Positions 45,635 through 56,697 are shown, counted from the stretch's first letter. The stretch: DNA of 64,000 nucleotides from Flavobacterium daejeonense DSM 17708 (GCF_000425425.1 NZ_AUDK01000004.1:124001-188000); one strand, 5' to 3'. The notes: a model not told the origin generated them from the letters alone. Numbers and translations: made by a program.

Positions 45635-48600
45635 ATGAAAAAACAATTAATAAAAATTCCGCGAAAAGGAAAGTTCGTGGTAATGGGAGTTTTGTTTCAG
45701 TTTATGTTTTCAAATGTATTGTTGGCTAGCGAAGGGAGTACTTCTTTACCTTTTTTAGTAACAAAGAATAATCAGAATACCCAGCAGATAATTATAACTG
45801 GAACAGTTACTTCCGCCGAAGATAAGTTGCCTATTCCAGGGGTTACTGTAGCTGTCAAGGGAAATACTAAATTAGGTGTAATAACCGATTTTGATGGGAA
45901 ATATAAGATTAGTCTGCCTTCTTCGGATGCAGTTTTAATATTTAGTAGTATTGGTTTTAAAACAGTAGAGAAAAAAGTAAGCGGGCAAACTGTGATTAAT
46001 ATTGCAATGGCTACTGATCAGACTTCTTTAGAAGAGGTAGTGGTTGTAGGTTATGGTAAACAAAAGAAGGAAAGTTTAGTTGCTGCCATTTCTCAGGTTT
46101 CAGGATCTACACTAGAACGAGCTGGAGGGGTTCAAAGTATAGGTGCAGCTTTAACAGGTAATGCTCCTGGTTTGATTACTACTGCCAGTACAGGTATGCC
46201 GGGAGAAGAAGATCCGAGAATTGTAATACGAGGAACAGGTACTTGGAATGATTCCTCTCCACTTATCTTAGTTGACGGTATTGAGCGCCCAATGAACAGT
46301 GTAGATATTGGATCAGTTGAATCTGTTTCTGTTTTAAAAGATGCTTCTGCTACAGCGGTTTATGGTTCAAGAGGAGCAAATGGTGTAATTATTATTACAA
46401 CTAAGCGAGGAAGCATAGGGAAAGCTTTAATTAGAGCCCGCGTTAATTCAACAATGAAAGTTCCTTCTCAATTACCAAATAAGTATGATGCGTATGATGC
46501 GTTAATGATAAGAAATCAGGCTATTGAGAATGAGTTGGCATTGTCTCCGTCAAGTTGGAATGATTATCTTCCGCAGGATATTATCAATAAATATAGATTT
46601 CCTGCTAATCAGGAAGAAAGAGAGCGTTATCCAAATGTAGATTGGGCAAAGACATTGTTTAAGGATTATGTAATGTCGCATAATGCCAGTTTAAATGTAA
46701 GCGGAGGTACTGAATTTGTTAAGTATTTTACCAGTGCAGATTTTTTACATGAAGGCGATCTTTTTAGAAAATATAGTAATAATAGAGGTTATGAACCAGG
46801 TTATGGTTTTAATCGTTTGAATGTTAGAACTAATTTGGATTTTCAATTTTCTCCAACTACCACTTTTAAAGTAAATCTTTCTGGTTCACATGGAGTAAAG
46901 AAAAGTCCTTGGGGAGCTACAGGAGGAGAATATACTATGTGGGATGCTGCTTATTCTACAGCTCCGGATGTGTTTTTACCTTATTATGAATCGGATGGTT
47001 CTTGGGGGTATTTTGCTCCAAATGAAGGAAAGGCATCAAATTCTGTCCGTAATTTAGCTATTAGTGGTGTTCAATATAGAACTACAACACGACTCACAAC
47101 CGATTTTACCCTAGATCAAAAACTGGATATGTTGATTAAAGGGCTTAGTTTTAATGGTAAAATAGCATTAGATAATACTTTCGTAGAAGCAGATCGTGGA
47201 GTTACTGATTTATATAATAATACACAAGAAAAATGGATTGATCCTGTAACAGGTACCATTACTTACAAACAAAATTACGATTCCAATAATAGATTTGATT
47301 TTCAGGAAGGTATCAAATGGTCTCCAAGTGCAGGAAACGTACAAGATTGGGCATCATATAGACGAATTTTTTATCAGGCTCAATTGAATTATGCTGTAAA
47401 CATAAATTCAAAGCATGATATTACAGCAATGGGCCTTTTTAATAGAGATAAAAGTGCTACAGGAAGTGAAATTCCACGTTACAGAGAGGACTGGGTATTT
47501 AGAACTACTTATGGTTTTGCCGGGAAATATTTTGCAGAATATAATGGTGCCTATAATGGTTCTGAAAGATTTATTAAAGGGAAACGCTTTGCTTTCTTTT
47601 CATCCGGTGGAATTACTTGGATAGTTTCTAAAGAAGGTTTTATGAAAAAAACGGAATCATTTCTAGACATGCTTAAGATTCGATTAAATTATGGTGAAGT
47701 GGGTGATGATAATATAGGTGGTAACAGATGGTTATATTTAACGCAATGGAGTTTTGGAGGACAATCTCAATTAGGTACAACCGGAGAAGGTGGAGAGCTT
47801 AGTCCTTATAATTGGTACAAAGAGTCAGCAGTTGGAAATCCGGATGTAAAGTGGGCAACGGCAAAGAAATCTAATTTAGGTGTTGATTTTGGTTTATTCA
47901 AAGGTCTTGTAAAAGGTACTTTCAATTTGTTTAAAGAAGATCGATCTGATATTTTTATTGCGGGTGGAGGAAGATCAATACCTTCCTATTATGGGGCAGT
48001 AGCTCCTGCTGCTAACTTAGGAAGAGTTACTAACAAAGGTTATGAAATAGAGATTAAATTGAATCATACTTTTGCTAATAATTTGAATTTGTGGGCAGAT
48101 TTGAATATGAGTCATTCAAAAAACAAAATTATTGATGCTAATAACGCGCAGTTATTGCCTGATTACCAAAAAACAGAAGGTAAAGTTATTGGGCAGGCAT
48201 ATTCTTATGTTGGGCAGGGTTATTATAATACTTGGGATGAATTGTATGCAAGTACTATGACCAATACCAATGATAATCAAAAATTACCGGGTAATTATAA
48301 TTTACTGGATTATAATGCAGATGGTGTAATTGATAATTATGACAATATTCCTTATGGACATGCAGGTACACCTCAAAACACTTATAATGCTACTGTTGGT
48401 TTTAACTGGAAAAAATTCAGTGCATTTGTTCAGTTTTATGGGGTTAACAATGTTACAAGACAGGTAGTTTTAGGGAGTTTAGTTTCACAAAACCATGTAG
48501 TCTATAATCAAGGTTCCCTGTGGTCTCAGGACAATATAAATGCAGATGTTCCAATGCCTCGATGGCTTTCTACACCAAGTAGTTATAATGATGCGCAACG

Positions 48601-48850
48601 TCATATGTACGACGGATCTTATGTGCGTTTGAAGAATGCTGAAATTGCCTATACATTTGATGGAAGTACTTCTTTAATAAAATCGTTAGGACTTCAAAAT
48701 ATAAGAGTTTTTATAAACGGAGATAATCTTTTTTTCTGGTCAAAAATGCCGGATGATAGAGAAAGTAATTATGCTGGTACAGGATGGGCTTCACAAGGTG
48801 CTTATCCAACCGTTAAACGTTTTAATATAGGAGCTAATATTATTTTTTAA
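45635..48850 (+). CDS. xusA: SusC-like TonB-dependent receptor, first of the xylan core (XusA-like)
   Basis: 1071 residues. Signal peptide region to about SNVLLAS. CarboxypepD_reg-like domain (TGTVTSAEDKLPIPGVTVAVKGNTKLGVITDFDGKYKI), TonB-linker LEEVVVVGYGKQKKESLV, plug (IGAALTGNAPGLITTASTGMPGEEDPRIVIRG, SVSVLKDASATAVYGSRGANGVIIITT) and barrel ending FNIGANIIF. The gene order with the following four genes matches the xylan core of Prevotella and Bacteroides, for which the symbol is used. Confidence 0.93.
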   Translation: MKKQLIKIPRKGKFVVMGVLFQFMFSNVLLASEGSTSLPFLVTKNNQNTQQIIITGTVTSAEDKLPIPGVTVAVKGNTKLGVITDFDGKYKISLPSSDAVLIFSSIGFKTVEKKVSGQTVINIAMATDQTSLEEVVVVGYGKQKKESLVAAISQVSGSTLERAGGVQSIGAALTGNAPGLITTASTGMPGEEDPRIVIRGTGTWNDSSPLILVDGIERPMNSVDIGSVESVSVLKDASATAVYGSRGANGVIIITTKRGSIGKALIRARVNSTMKVPSQLPNKYDAYDALMIRNQAIENELALSPSSWNDYLPQDIINKYRFPANQEERERYPNVDWAKTLFKDYVMSHNASLNVSGGTEFVKYFTSADFLHEGDLFRKYSNNRGYEPGYGFNRLNVRTNLDFQFSPTTTFKVNLSGSHGVKKSPWGATGGEYTMWDAAYSTAPDVFLPYYESDGSWGYFAPNEGKASNSVRNLAISGVQYRTTTRLTTDFTLDQKLDMLIKGLSFNGKIALDNTFVEADRGVTDLYNNTQEKWIDPVTGTITYKQNYDSNNRFDFQEGIKWSPSAGNVQDWASYRRIFYQAQLNYAVNINSKHDITAMGLFNRDKSATGSEIPRYREDWVFRTTYGFAGKYFAEYNGAYNGSERFIKGKRFAFFSSGGITWIVSKEGFMKKTESFLDMLKIRLNYGEVGDDNIGGNRWLYLTQWSFGGQSQLGTTGEGGELSPYNWYKESAVGNPDVKWATAKKSNLGVDFGLFKGLVKGTFNLFKEDRSDIFIAGGGRSIPSYYGAVAPAANLGRVTNKGYEIEIKLNHTFANNLNLWADLNMSHSKNKIIDANNAQLLPDYQKTEGKVIGQAYSYVGQGYYNTWDELYASTMTNTNDNQKLPGNYNLLDYNADGVIDNYDNIPYGHAGTPQNTYNATVGFNWKKFSAFVQFYGVNNVTRQVVLGSLVSQNHVVYNQGSLWSQDNINADVPMPRWLSTPSSYNDAQRHMYDGSYVRLKNAEIAYTFDGSTSLIKSLGLQNIRVFINGDNLFFWSKMPDDRESNYAGTGWASQGAYPTVKRFNIGANIIF

Positions 48851-48862
48851 AATTAAAAATGT

Positions 48863-50752
48863 ATGAAAAATTATTTCAAAACAATAGTAAAATATGGCTT
48901 TATATTTGGCTTGATATTTAGTTCGGTATCCTGTGAAGATTACCTTGACAGATCTCCGGATACAATAATTTCTGAAAATGAGGCATTTGAAAATTTTACT
49001 AAATTTCAGGGATTTACAGAAGAATTATATCAGTGTATTCCTGATTTTACGAATGCGTATTGGACAAATTCCTGGAATTGGGGAGAAGATGAAATTCAAT
49101 CTACAGCACGTGATTTCCATTTTGTTGTTAAAATTGATAACGGAAATTTATGGGGCTGGCAATCCGAATTCGATGGTTGGCAGGCAGGATGGATGAATCG
49201 TAGAAATGTTTCTACTAATAATGATCGGTTTGCTAAAGATTTATGGACTTTAGGATGGGCTGGTATTCGTAAAGCCAATATTGGTTTAGCCAATATGGAT
49301 AAATTACAAGATGCTACTCAGGAAGAAAAAGATATGATAAAAGGCCAACTTTTATTTTTTAGAGGATGGTTCCATTTCCAGTTTATGCAGTATTTTGGCG
49401 GACTTCCATATATTGATACAGTTTTACCAAGTGATCAGCCTTTAACTTTGCCTAGACTTAGTTATGCTGAATGTGCCGAAAAAGCAGCAGCCGATTTTAG
49501 ATTAGCGGCTGATTTATTACCTGTTGATTGGGATGAAACTACTGTAGGAAAAAGAACTTTAGGAAAAAATGCCTTACGTATTAATAAAATAATGGCTTTA
49601 GGATACTTAGGTAAAAATTATCTATGGGCAGGAAGTCCTTTAATGAATAAAGTTTCTACCGGAAGTGCTGCTTACAATACAGAGTTTTGTAAAAAAGCGG
49701 CTCAGGCTTTTGCAGAATTGTTAAATCATACTGAGAGTAGTAATTCTAAATATGCATTATTGCCCTTTGCTAAGTACAGTGATAATTTTTACACTACCGG
49801 ACAAAACTGGGCTATTCCGGGAGGTACTGAAGCTATTTTTAGAGGACCTTATTATGGTGCAAACGGTTCTAACTGGGGAACAAGTAAGCAATATCAACCT
49901 GCTCCAATATTGGTTGACGGAGATGTTAAGTTTCTTCCAACGGCAAATTATGTTGATTATTATGGTATGGCAAATGGTTTACCAATAACAAATATTACTC
50001 AAGCGGATGCAGAGTCCGGATATGATCCAACTCACCCATGGCAAGGTCGTGATCCTCGTTTTTACAACGATATAGTTTATGATGGGGTGCAATGTGTTAA
50101 GGGGACAATTCCTGCTGCTAATGCTGCAGATCGTTACGCGAATTTATATACCGGAGGTAATTATCGTAATATAAGTACAGGAAGTAGAACAGGGTATTTA
50201 TTATATAAGTTTATACCAATTACGGCTAATAAATATGATGGCGGTTATGATTGGGGAAGTAACTTAAATATTCATATTCCATGGATGCGTTTGTCTGATA
50301 TATATTTAATGTACGCCGAATCAGCTGCTGTAGCTTACAACTCACCAAATGGAAAAGATCCTTCTTATAATAAAACCGCTGTAGAAGCTATAAATGTGGT
50401 TAGAGACAGAGCTAATGTAGGTCATGTGGCTAATAAATTTTTAGTTACGCTTGATTTATTTATGAACGAAGTAAGACGTGAACGTGCTGTTGAATTAGCT
50501 TTTGAAGGACATCGTTTTAATGATCTTCGCAGATGGATGTTATTTACTCAGAGTCCATATACTTTGAAAAAATCAATAGAATTTGATAGAGATCCTAGTT
50601 TTAATCCTGCAACTCCAAAAACGAATAAAGTACTTAATATTCGTGAAACGGTTATCCTAGAGAGAAATTTTAGTGATAAGCATTACTGGTTACCATTGAA
50701 AAATGCTGATGTGAACATGTACTTGGAATTTCCACAAAATCCAGGATGGTAA
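48863..50752 (+). CDS. xusB: SusD-like xylan-binding lipoprotein, first of the core (XusB-like)
   Basis: 629 residues. Lipobox SSVSC with Cys24, then EDYLDRSPDTIISENEAFENFTKFQGFTEE. The family ending VRRERAVELAFEGHRFNDLRRWMLF is present. It follows susC after 12 bp and is the lid partner of the upstream receptor. Tryptophan-rich segments (YWTNSWNWGEDE, NLWGWQSEFDGWQAGWMNR) could form the xylan-binding face. Confidence 0.93.
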   Translation: MKNYFKTIVKYGFIFGLIFSSVSCEDYLDRSPDTIISENEAFENFTKFQGFTEELYQCIPDFTNAYWTNSWNWGEDEIQSTARDFHFVVKIDNGNLWGWQSEFDGWQAGWMNRRNVSTNNDRFAKDLWTLGWAGIRKANIGLANMDKLQDATQEEKDMIKGQLLFFRGWFHFQFMQYFGGLPYIDTVLPSDQPLTLPRLSYAECAEKAAADFRLAADLLPVDWDETTVGKRTLGKNALRINKIMALGYLGKNYLWAGSPLMNKVSTGSAAYNTEFCKKAAQAFAELLNHTESSNSKYALLPFAKYSDNFYTTGQNWAIPGGTEAIFRGPYYGANGSNWGTSKQYQPAPILVDGDVKFLPTANYVDYYGMANGLPITNITQADAESGYDPTHPWQGRDPRFYNDIVYDGVQCVKGTIPAANAADRYANLYTGGNYRNISTGSRTGYLLYKFIPITANKYDGGYDWGSNLNIHIPWMRLSDIYLMYAESAAVAYNSPNGKDPSYNKTAVEAINVVRDRANVGHVANKFLVTLDLFMNEVRRERAVELAFEGHRFNDLRRWMLFTQSPYTLKKSIEFDRDPSFNPATPKTNKVLNIRETVILERNFSDKHYWLPLKNADVNMYLEFPQNPGW

Positions 50753-50796
50753 TTATGCAGATTATTTTAAAAATTATAAATACAAATTAGAAAATA

Positions 50797-53700
50797 ATGA
50801 GATATATACAACTAAGAATAGTGTTATGTTTTTTGATTATTGCTTTTTCTCCTACAATTCTAATTGCTCAGGCTGTTCGTACAATTGATGTCAATGGTAT
50901 TGTAAAGAGTGCTGAAGGGAAGCCAATTATAGGAGCTACTCTGGTTAGTGAAAAAGATAATATTTCAACAACTACTGATTTTACAGGTAAATTTTTACTT
51001 AGTGTGCCTGTGAATTCAAAATTATTAATAAATGCAACGGGTTATATTACAAAATCAGTTGTTGTTACATCTGAAAAAATGAGTTTAGTGCTGGATAAGA
51101 GTCAGCAAGTTCAAGTTGCTTTTAAGAAAGTTCAGGAATCGGATCTTTTAGGAGGAGTATCTTATGTTAACTTACCGGATATTTTAGAAAAAAATTATAC
51201 CACTTACAGTTTAGATGGTTTGCAAACTTTTGTTGGAGGATTTAATGGTGGAAATATTTGGGGAACAGGTGGTTATTTGGTATTAGTAGATGGTATTCCT
51301 CGTAGTGCAGGTTCTATTTTACCTGTAGAGATTGAACAGGTAACTTTTTTGAAAGGGGTTGCTGCAGTAGCCTTATACGGAAGCCGTGCTGCTAAAGGGG
51401 TTATCTATATTACTTCAAAAAAAGGGAAAATTCAAAAACAACAAATCAGCGTCAGAGCTAATGCAGGGATTGATGTAGCAAAAAGATTTCCTAAATATCT
51501 GGGGTCAGCAGAGTACATGAAATATTACAATCAGGCTCGTATGAATGATGGTTTATCACCATTGTATTCGGATGAAACGATTTATAATTATGCTTCAGGA
51601 AATAATCCTTACAGATATGCCGATACAGATTATTATTCTTCTAAATATTTAAAGGATTTTTCTCAAAGGTATGATGCTAATGTTGAAATTAAAGGGGGAA
51701 ATAATATAGCCCAATATTATACAGTAGTTAATTTTTCCAGAGCAGGAGAATTATTGGATTTTGGAGAAGCTAAAAATAATAATACCAGTCGTTTTAACAT
51801 AAGAGGAAATGTAGATTTGGCAATTAATGATTTCATTTCAGCCTCAATTGGTACTAATGCTATTTATTATAATGGTAGAGGTGTAAATACTGATTATTGG
51901 AATAGTGCAGCAACTACAAGACCTCATCGTTTTACTCCTTTAATACCTATCGATATGCTTGAAGAAGGGGATGATGCTTCACAGACTATTGTGAATAATA
52001 GTAACAATATTATTGACGGTAAATATTTACTAGGGGGTACACAGTTGGATTTAAATAATTCATTTTCGGCTATTTATGCTGGGGGGTATAATACTTATAC
52101 GAATCGTCAGTTCCAGTTTAATACAGGTATTGATGCAAAGCTGAATAGTTTTATTAATGGTTTATCTTTTCATTCTAAATTTGCTGTAGATTACGAAACT
52201 TCATATAATCAATCCTTTAACAATACTTATGCCGTTTATCAGGCTAATTGGAATACCTATGCCGGATTTGATCAAATTACTTCTTTAACTAAATTTGGAG
52301 AAGATGCTAAATCAGGAGTTCAAAATATTTCTAATAGTGCTTATCAGCAAACGTTGGCATTTTCAGGTCAGTTTGATTATGTCAAAAAGATTAATGAAGT
52401 TCATAATTTTTCAGGAATGTTAATTGCTAATGGATTTCAACAATCAATTTCTGAAGTATATCACAAAGTAAGTAATGCTAATTTAGGACTTAATTTAAGT
52501 TATAATTATGCGAATAAGTATTATGTAGAATTTAGTGAAGCATTGGTTCATTCTGCTAAGTTTGCTGAAACGAAGCGAAATGCAACTTCTCCGGTATTAT
52601 CTTTAGGATGGAGATTGAGTAAAGAGAATTTCATGAAAAACTGGTCTGCTCTGGATAATTTAAAACTTACTGTATCTGCAGGTATTTTAAATACAGATTT
52701 AGATGTTTCTAATTATTATTTGTATGAAAGTATCTATTCTCAAACAGATGGAGCCTGGTTTAGTTGGAGAGATGGTGCTTTAAACAGAAGTACAGATTCA
52801 AGAAGAGGGGAAAATTTAGCACTTACTTATGCTAAAAGAGAGGAAATCAATGCAGGTATAGAAGCATCATTTCTTAATAAATTAATCACTTTTAACGGTT
52901 CGTTCTTTGCTAATAAGATTAAGGGAAATGTAATACAGGCTAATGTTTTATATCCTAATTATTTTACTACGGGTTTTCCAAATTCTTCTTTCATTCCGTT
53001 TATCAATTACAATGATGATAAGCGAATTGGATTTGATTTTAATGTGAGAGTTAATAAAAGAGTTGGAGAAGTGGATTTGTCTTTAGGAATAGCAGGAAAT
53101 TATTATGACACTAAAGCTTCAAAAAGAGCAGAACAGTTTGAAGATCAATATCAAAACAGACAAGGGAAGCCTTTAGATGCAATTTGGGGACTTAAAAATG
53201 AAGGTTTTTATACAGACGCTCAAGATATTGTTAATCATGCAACACCATCATTTGGACAAGTTAAACCAGGTGATATTAAATACAAAGATCAAAATGGAGA
53301 TGGTATTATTAATGCTCAGGATGAGGTTTATTTAGGTAAAGGAGGTTGGAGTGGAGCTCCATTTACGGGAGGTGTTAATTTTACGGCTAAATGGAAAAAC
53401 TTGACATTTTTTGCCTTAGCAACGGGGCAGTTTGGAGCTCACGCTATGAAGAACAATTCTTATTTTTGGATAGATGGAGAAGATAAATATTCAGTTATGG
53501 TTAGAAATAGCTGGACAGTTGAAAATCAAGCTACAGCTACTTATCCAAGATTAACTACAACCACAAGCGATAATAATTATCGTTCATCAGATTTTTGGAT
53601 TTATAGTACCAATAGAATAGACTTAGCCAGAGTTCAGGTTAGCTATGATTTTCCAAAGAAAATGATTCAAAATTCATTTATCAATGAATTAGGGGTCTAT

Positions 53701-53814
53701 GTAAATGGTGCTAATTTGTTGACAATATCTCCTGAACGTGAAACAATGGAACTCAATGTTGGAATAGCTCCACAAACCAGATTTTTCAATTTAGGTTTGA
53801 AAGCTTTATTTTAA
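50797..53814 (+). CDS. xusC: Second SusC-like receptor of the xylan core (XusC-like), divergent plug region
   Basis: 1005 residues. Signal ends ILIAQ. The CarboxypepD_reg domain (VNGIVKSAEGKPIIGATLVSEKDN) is present, but the usual LEEVVVxGYG linker is replaced by VAFKKVQESDLLGGVSYVNLPDILEKNYTTYSLDGLQ; the plug then reads GYLVLVDGIPRSAGSILPVEIEQVTFLKGVAAVALYGSRAAKGVIYIT. The barrel ends FNLGLKALF. This divergent type occurs as the second SusC in tandem xylan loci. It pairs with the next SusD. Confidence 0.92.
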   Translation: MRYIQLRIVLCFLIIAFSPTILIAQAVRTIDVNGIVKSAEGKPIIGATLVSEKDNISTTTDFTGKFLLSVPVNSKLLINATGYITKSVVVTSEKMSLVLDKSQQVQVAFKKVQESDLLGGVSYVNLPDILEKNYTTYSLDGLQTFVGGFNGGNIWGTGGYLVLVDGIPRSAGSILPVEIEQVTFLKGVAAVALYGSRAAKGVIYITSKKGKIQKQQISVRANAGIDVAKRFPKYLGSAEYMKYYNQARMNDGLSPLYSDETIYNYASGNNPYRYADTDYYSSKYLKDFSQRYDANVEIKGGNNIAQYYTVVNFSRAGELLDFGEAKNNNTSRFNIRGNVDLAINDFISASIGTNAIYYNGRGVNTDYWNSAATTRPHRFTPLIPIDMLEEGDDASQTIVNNSNNIIDGKYLLGGTQLDLNNSFSAIYAGGYNTYTNRQFQFNTGIDAKLNSFINGLSFHSKFAVDYETSYNQSFNNTYAVYQANWNTYAGFDQITSLTKFGEDAKSGVQNISNSAYQQTLAFSGQFDYVKKINEVHNFSGMLIANGFQQSISEVYHKVSNANLGLNLSYNYANKYYVEFSEALVHSAKFAETKRNATSPVLSLGWRLSKENFMKNWSALDNLKLTVSAGILNTDLDVSNYYLYESIYSQTDGAWFSWRDGALNRSTDSRRGENLALTYAKREEINAGIEASFLNKLITFNGSFFANKIKGNVIQANVLYPNYFTTGFPNSSFIPFINYNDDKRIGFDFNVRVNKRVGEVDLSLGIAGNYYDTKASKRAEQFEDQYQNRQGKPLDAIWGLKNEGFYTDAQDIVNHATPSFGQVKPGDIKYKDQNGDGIINAQDEVYLGKGGWSGAPFTGGVNFTAKWKNLTFFALATGQFGAHAMKNNSYFWIDGEDKYSVMVRNSWTVENQATATYPRLTTTTSDNNYRSSDFWIYSTNRIDLARVQVSYDFPKKMIQNSFINELGVYVNGANLLTISPERETMELNVGIAPQTRFFNLGLKALF

Positions 53815-53842
53815 AATAACAAATCATTAAATAATAAATGAT

Positions 53843-55594
53843 ATGAAAAAAACTTTTCTAATATTATTATCGGTCATCTTTACTTTTGTTAGTTGTGATG
53901 ATCTTATAGAGCCGGCTATTGAAAATAATAGGGGGATTGATGATATGTATGCTGAAGCAGAATTTGCACAAGGAATTCTACTGAATGCATATACGAGACT
54001 CCCAGGAAACGGTTGGTCTTTTAGTGATGTAGCAACGGATGACGCTGTTTCAAATGATGTAGCCAATAATTATCGTAAGATTGCTACGGGACAATGGGCT
54101 GCTAATTTTAATCCATTAGATCAATGGACAAACTCAAAAGCAGCTATTCAATATATCAATATTTTTCTTGCTGAAGCGGATAAAGTGACTTGGGCTAAAG
54201 ATGAAAATGTTAGTAAACTGTTTGCGCAAAGATTGAAAGGAGAAGCCTATGGTTTACGCGCCTTGTATATGTATTACTTATTACAGGCTCATGCTGGGAT
54301 AACAGAAGGGAACGAGTTATTAGGTGTCCCTATTTTATTAGAGCCCGAAACATCTGCTTCTAATTTTAATATTCCACGTAATACATTTCAACAATGCATG
54401 GATCAAATTTATAGTGATGTTACCAAAGCAAGAGAACTTCTTCCTTTGGATTTTGAATTAGCAACCAGTTTACCTCCGGGTTATGATAATTTAAATGATT
54501 ACAATAGAGTTTTTGGAGATCTTGCCAGACAAAGAATGAGCGGAAGAATAGTGATGTTTGTTAAAGCTCAGGCTGCACTATTAGCTGCCAGTCCGGCATT
54601 CAATAGTGGAAACTCTGCTAATTGGGCTGCTGCCGCTAATTCAGCAGGAGAATTATTAGTTCTTAATGGAGGTATTGCAGGTATAGATCCTACAGGTTTA
54701 ACCTGGTATAAAAATACCGCAGAAATTGCGGCACTAGGTACAGGAGTAAATTCAAAAGAAGTAGTTTGGAGAACAGATATTGCTAATAGTAATAATTTAG
54801 AGGCTGATAATTTTCCTCCTACACTTTATGGTAGAGGACGTGTCAATCCTACCCAAAATTTAGTGGATGCTTTCCCTGCAGTCAATGGGTATCCAATCAC
54901 GAATGCGTTAAGTAATTACAATTCAGCTAATCCTTATGCAAATCGTGACCCACGTTTAAAACATTTTATTTTAGTGAATCAGGATGTGGCCGGGGTAAGT
55001 TCAACAGTTATTACAACTGCCAGTAACGGAACTACTAACGATGCATTAAATAAGGTGGAAACATCGACAAGAACGGGTTATTATATGAAAAAACTATTAA
55101 GACAGGACGTGAATTTGAATCCTAATTCAACAACTAGTCAAAGACATTATAGACCTCGTATGCGTTACACCGAATTGTATTTAATTTATGCCGAAGCAGC
55201 CAATGAAGCTTGGGGGCCTTTAGCAACAGCTAGTTATGGTTTTTCAGCTTATGATGTAATTAAAGCAATTAGAAAACGTGCAGGTATTACGCAACCGGAT
55301 AATTATTTAGAATCTATTAAATCAGACAAAGATGCAATGCGTGAGTTAATAAGAAATGAACGTCGTTTAGAATTATGTTTTGAAGGATACCGTTTTTGGG
55401 ATTTACGCAGATGGAAATTAAACTTAAACGAATCAGCTCAAGGTATGGATATTCAAGGTACTACAGCTTCTCCTACATATACTAAAATTCCTTCTGTAGA
55501 GAATAGAGTTTTTACTAATGATATGTTCTATGGTCCAATACCATATAGTGAAACGCTGAAGTTTAACGCTTTGATTCAGAATAAAGGATGGTAA
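53843..55594 (+). CDS. xusD: Second SusD-like lipoprotein of the xylan core (XusD-like)
   Basis: 583 residues. Lipobox TFVSC with Cys18, then DDLIEPAIENNRGIDDMYAEAEFAQGIL. SusD helical repeats and the C-terminal LIRNERRLELCFEGYRFWDLRRWKL motif are intact. It lies 28 bp after the partner SusC. Together they form the second oligosaccharide importer of the locus. Confidence 0.93.
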   Translation: MKKTFLILLSVIFTFVSCDDLIEPAIENNRGIDDMYAEAEFAQGILLNAYTRLPGNGWSFSDVATDDAVSNDVANNYRKIATGQWAANFNPLDQWTNSKAAIQYINIFLAEADKVTWAKDENVSKLFAQRLKGEAYGLRALYMYYLLQAHAGITEGNELLGVPILLEPETSASNFNIPRNTFQQCMDQIYSDVTKARELLPLDFELATSLPPGYDNLNDYNRVFGDLARQRMSGRIVMFVKAQAALLAASPAFNSGNSANWAAAANSAGELLVLNGGIAGIDPTGLTWYKNTAEIAALGTGVNSKEVVWRTDIANSNNLEADNFPPTLYGRGRVNPTQNLVDAFPAVNGYPITNALSNYNSANPYANRDPRLKHFILVNQDVAGVSSTVITTASNGTTNDALNKVETSTRTGYYMKKLLRQDVNLNPNSTTSQRHYRPRMRYTELYLIYAEAANEAWGPLATASYGFSAYDVIKAIRKRAGITQPDNYLESIKSDKDAMRELIRNERRLELCFEGYRFWDLRRWKLNLNESAQGMDIQGTTASPTYTKIPSVENRVFTNDMFYGPIPYSETLKFNALIQNKGW

Positions 55595-55646
55595 GCTTTA
55601 TAAACTTATATAGTGCTATTTATTTTTAATATAATATCAAAAGAAA

Positions 55647-56681
55647 ATGAAAAATAAGATATTTTTAATGTTCACAATTTTATTCATCACTTTAACATCT
55701 TGTTCAAATGAAGATGTGGTGTTTGATAATTTTGATTACCAGTCTGTTTACTTTGCTTATCAATTTCCGGTTAGAACAATAACCCTGGGTGAGGATGTTT
55801 TTGATACCTCTATGGATAATGAGCACAAATGCAGAATCATGGCAACTTTGGGAGGTGTATATAGTAATGATAAAAATGTTACTATTGATGTTGAAGTTGC
55901 TAATCCATTAACAACCGGATTGCTGTTTAAAGCGGCAGGTGCTGAGATTGTTGCTATGCCTAGTAATTATTATTCACTATCATCAGACAAAATAGTTATT
56001 TCCAAAGGACAAATTACAGGTGGGGTAGATGTTCAATTGACTGATGCTTTTTTTGCAGATCCACTTGCTATAAAAAACACCTATGTGATTCCTCTTAGAA
56101 TGACTAACGTGATTAATGCCGATACTATTTTATCAGGCAAGGAATTAGTTGCAAATCCTAACCGAGCTATAGCTTCTGATTGGTCAGTTGCTCCAAAGGA
56201 TTTTATATTTTATGCCATAAAGTATGTTAATCCTTGGGATGGTTTTTATTTGCGAAGAGGAAAAGATGTTATAGTTGGTAATAATGGAAATACTTCATTA
56301 AATAAAACAATTGTTAGACATCAGACTTATGTAGAAAAAGATGAGGTATTTAAAATTAATACTTTATCACTAACCAATATTGATTTTCCTGTTGTCTATA
56401 AAGATGCTGGAGGCAATAATATCAATTGTAAATTAATACTTTCTTTTGATGAAGCAGGTAATTGTACTGTTTCTTCTTCTAATCCAAGTAGCTATACAGC
56501 TACCGGTACAGGAAAATTTGTTAAAAAAGGAGAGAAAAATAGTTGGGGGTCTAAAGACAGAGATGCACTTTATCTTGATTACACGGTTAATTTAGCAGAT
56601 TTTAATGTTGCTACAAAAGATACTCTGGTATTACGTGACAGAGGTGTTAAAGTAGAGGTGTTTAATCCTGTTCTTAAGTAA
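55647..56681 (+). CDS. xusE: DUF1735/DUF5627-type surface glycan-binding lipoprotein (XusE-like)
   Basis: 344 residues. Lipobox TLTSC with Cys19. The N-terminal half (SVYFAYQFPVRTITLGEDVFDTSMDNEHKCRIMATLGGVY, PSNYYSLSSDKIVISKGQITGGVDVQLTDAFF, NTYVIPLRM) is a DUF1735 domain. The second half (FIFYAIKYVNPWDGFYLRRGKD, TLSLTNIDFPVVYKD, KDRDALYLDYTVNL) resembles DUF5627. Located between XusD and GH10, the place of XusE, a xylan-binding surface protein. No enzymatic motifs seen. Confidence 0.85.
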   Translation: MKNKIFLMFTILFITLTSCSNEDVVFDNFDYQSVYFAYQFPVRTITLGEDVFDTSMDNEHKCRIMATLGGVYSNDKNVTIDVEVANPLTTGLLFKAAGAEIVAMPSNYYSLSSDKIVISKGQITGGVDVQLTDAFFADPLAIKNTYVIPLRMTNVINADTILSGKELVANPNRAIASDWSVAPKDFIFYAIKYVNPWDGFYLRRGKDVIVGNNGNTSLNKTIVRHQTYVEKDEVFKINTLSLTNIDFPVVYKDAGGNNINCKLILSFDEAGNCTVSSSNPSSYTATGTGKFVKKGEKNSWGSKDRDALYLDYTVNLADFNVATKDTLVLRDRGVKVEVFNPVLK

Positions 56682-56697
56682 TTTTTTATCTAAAAAA

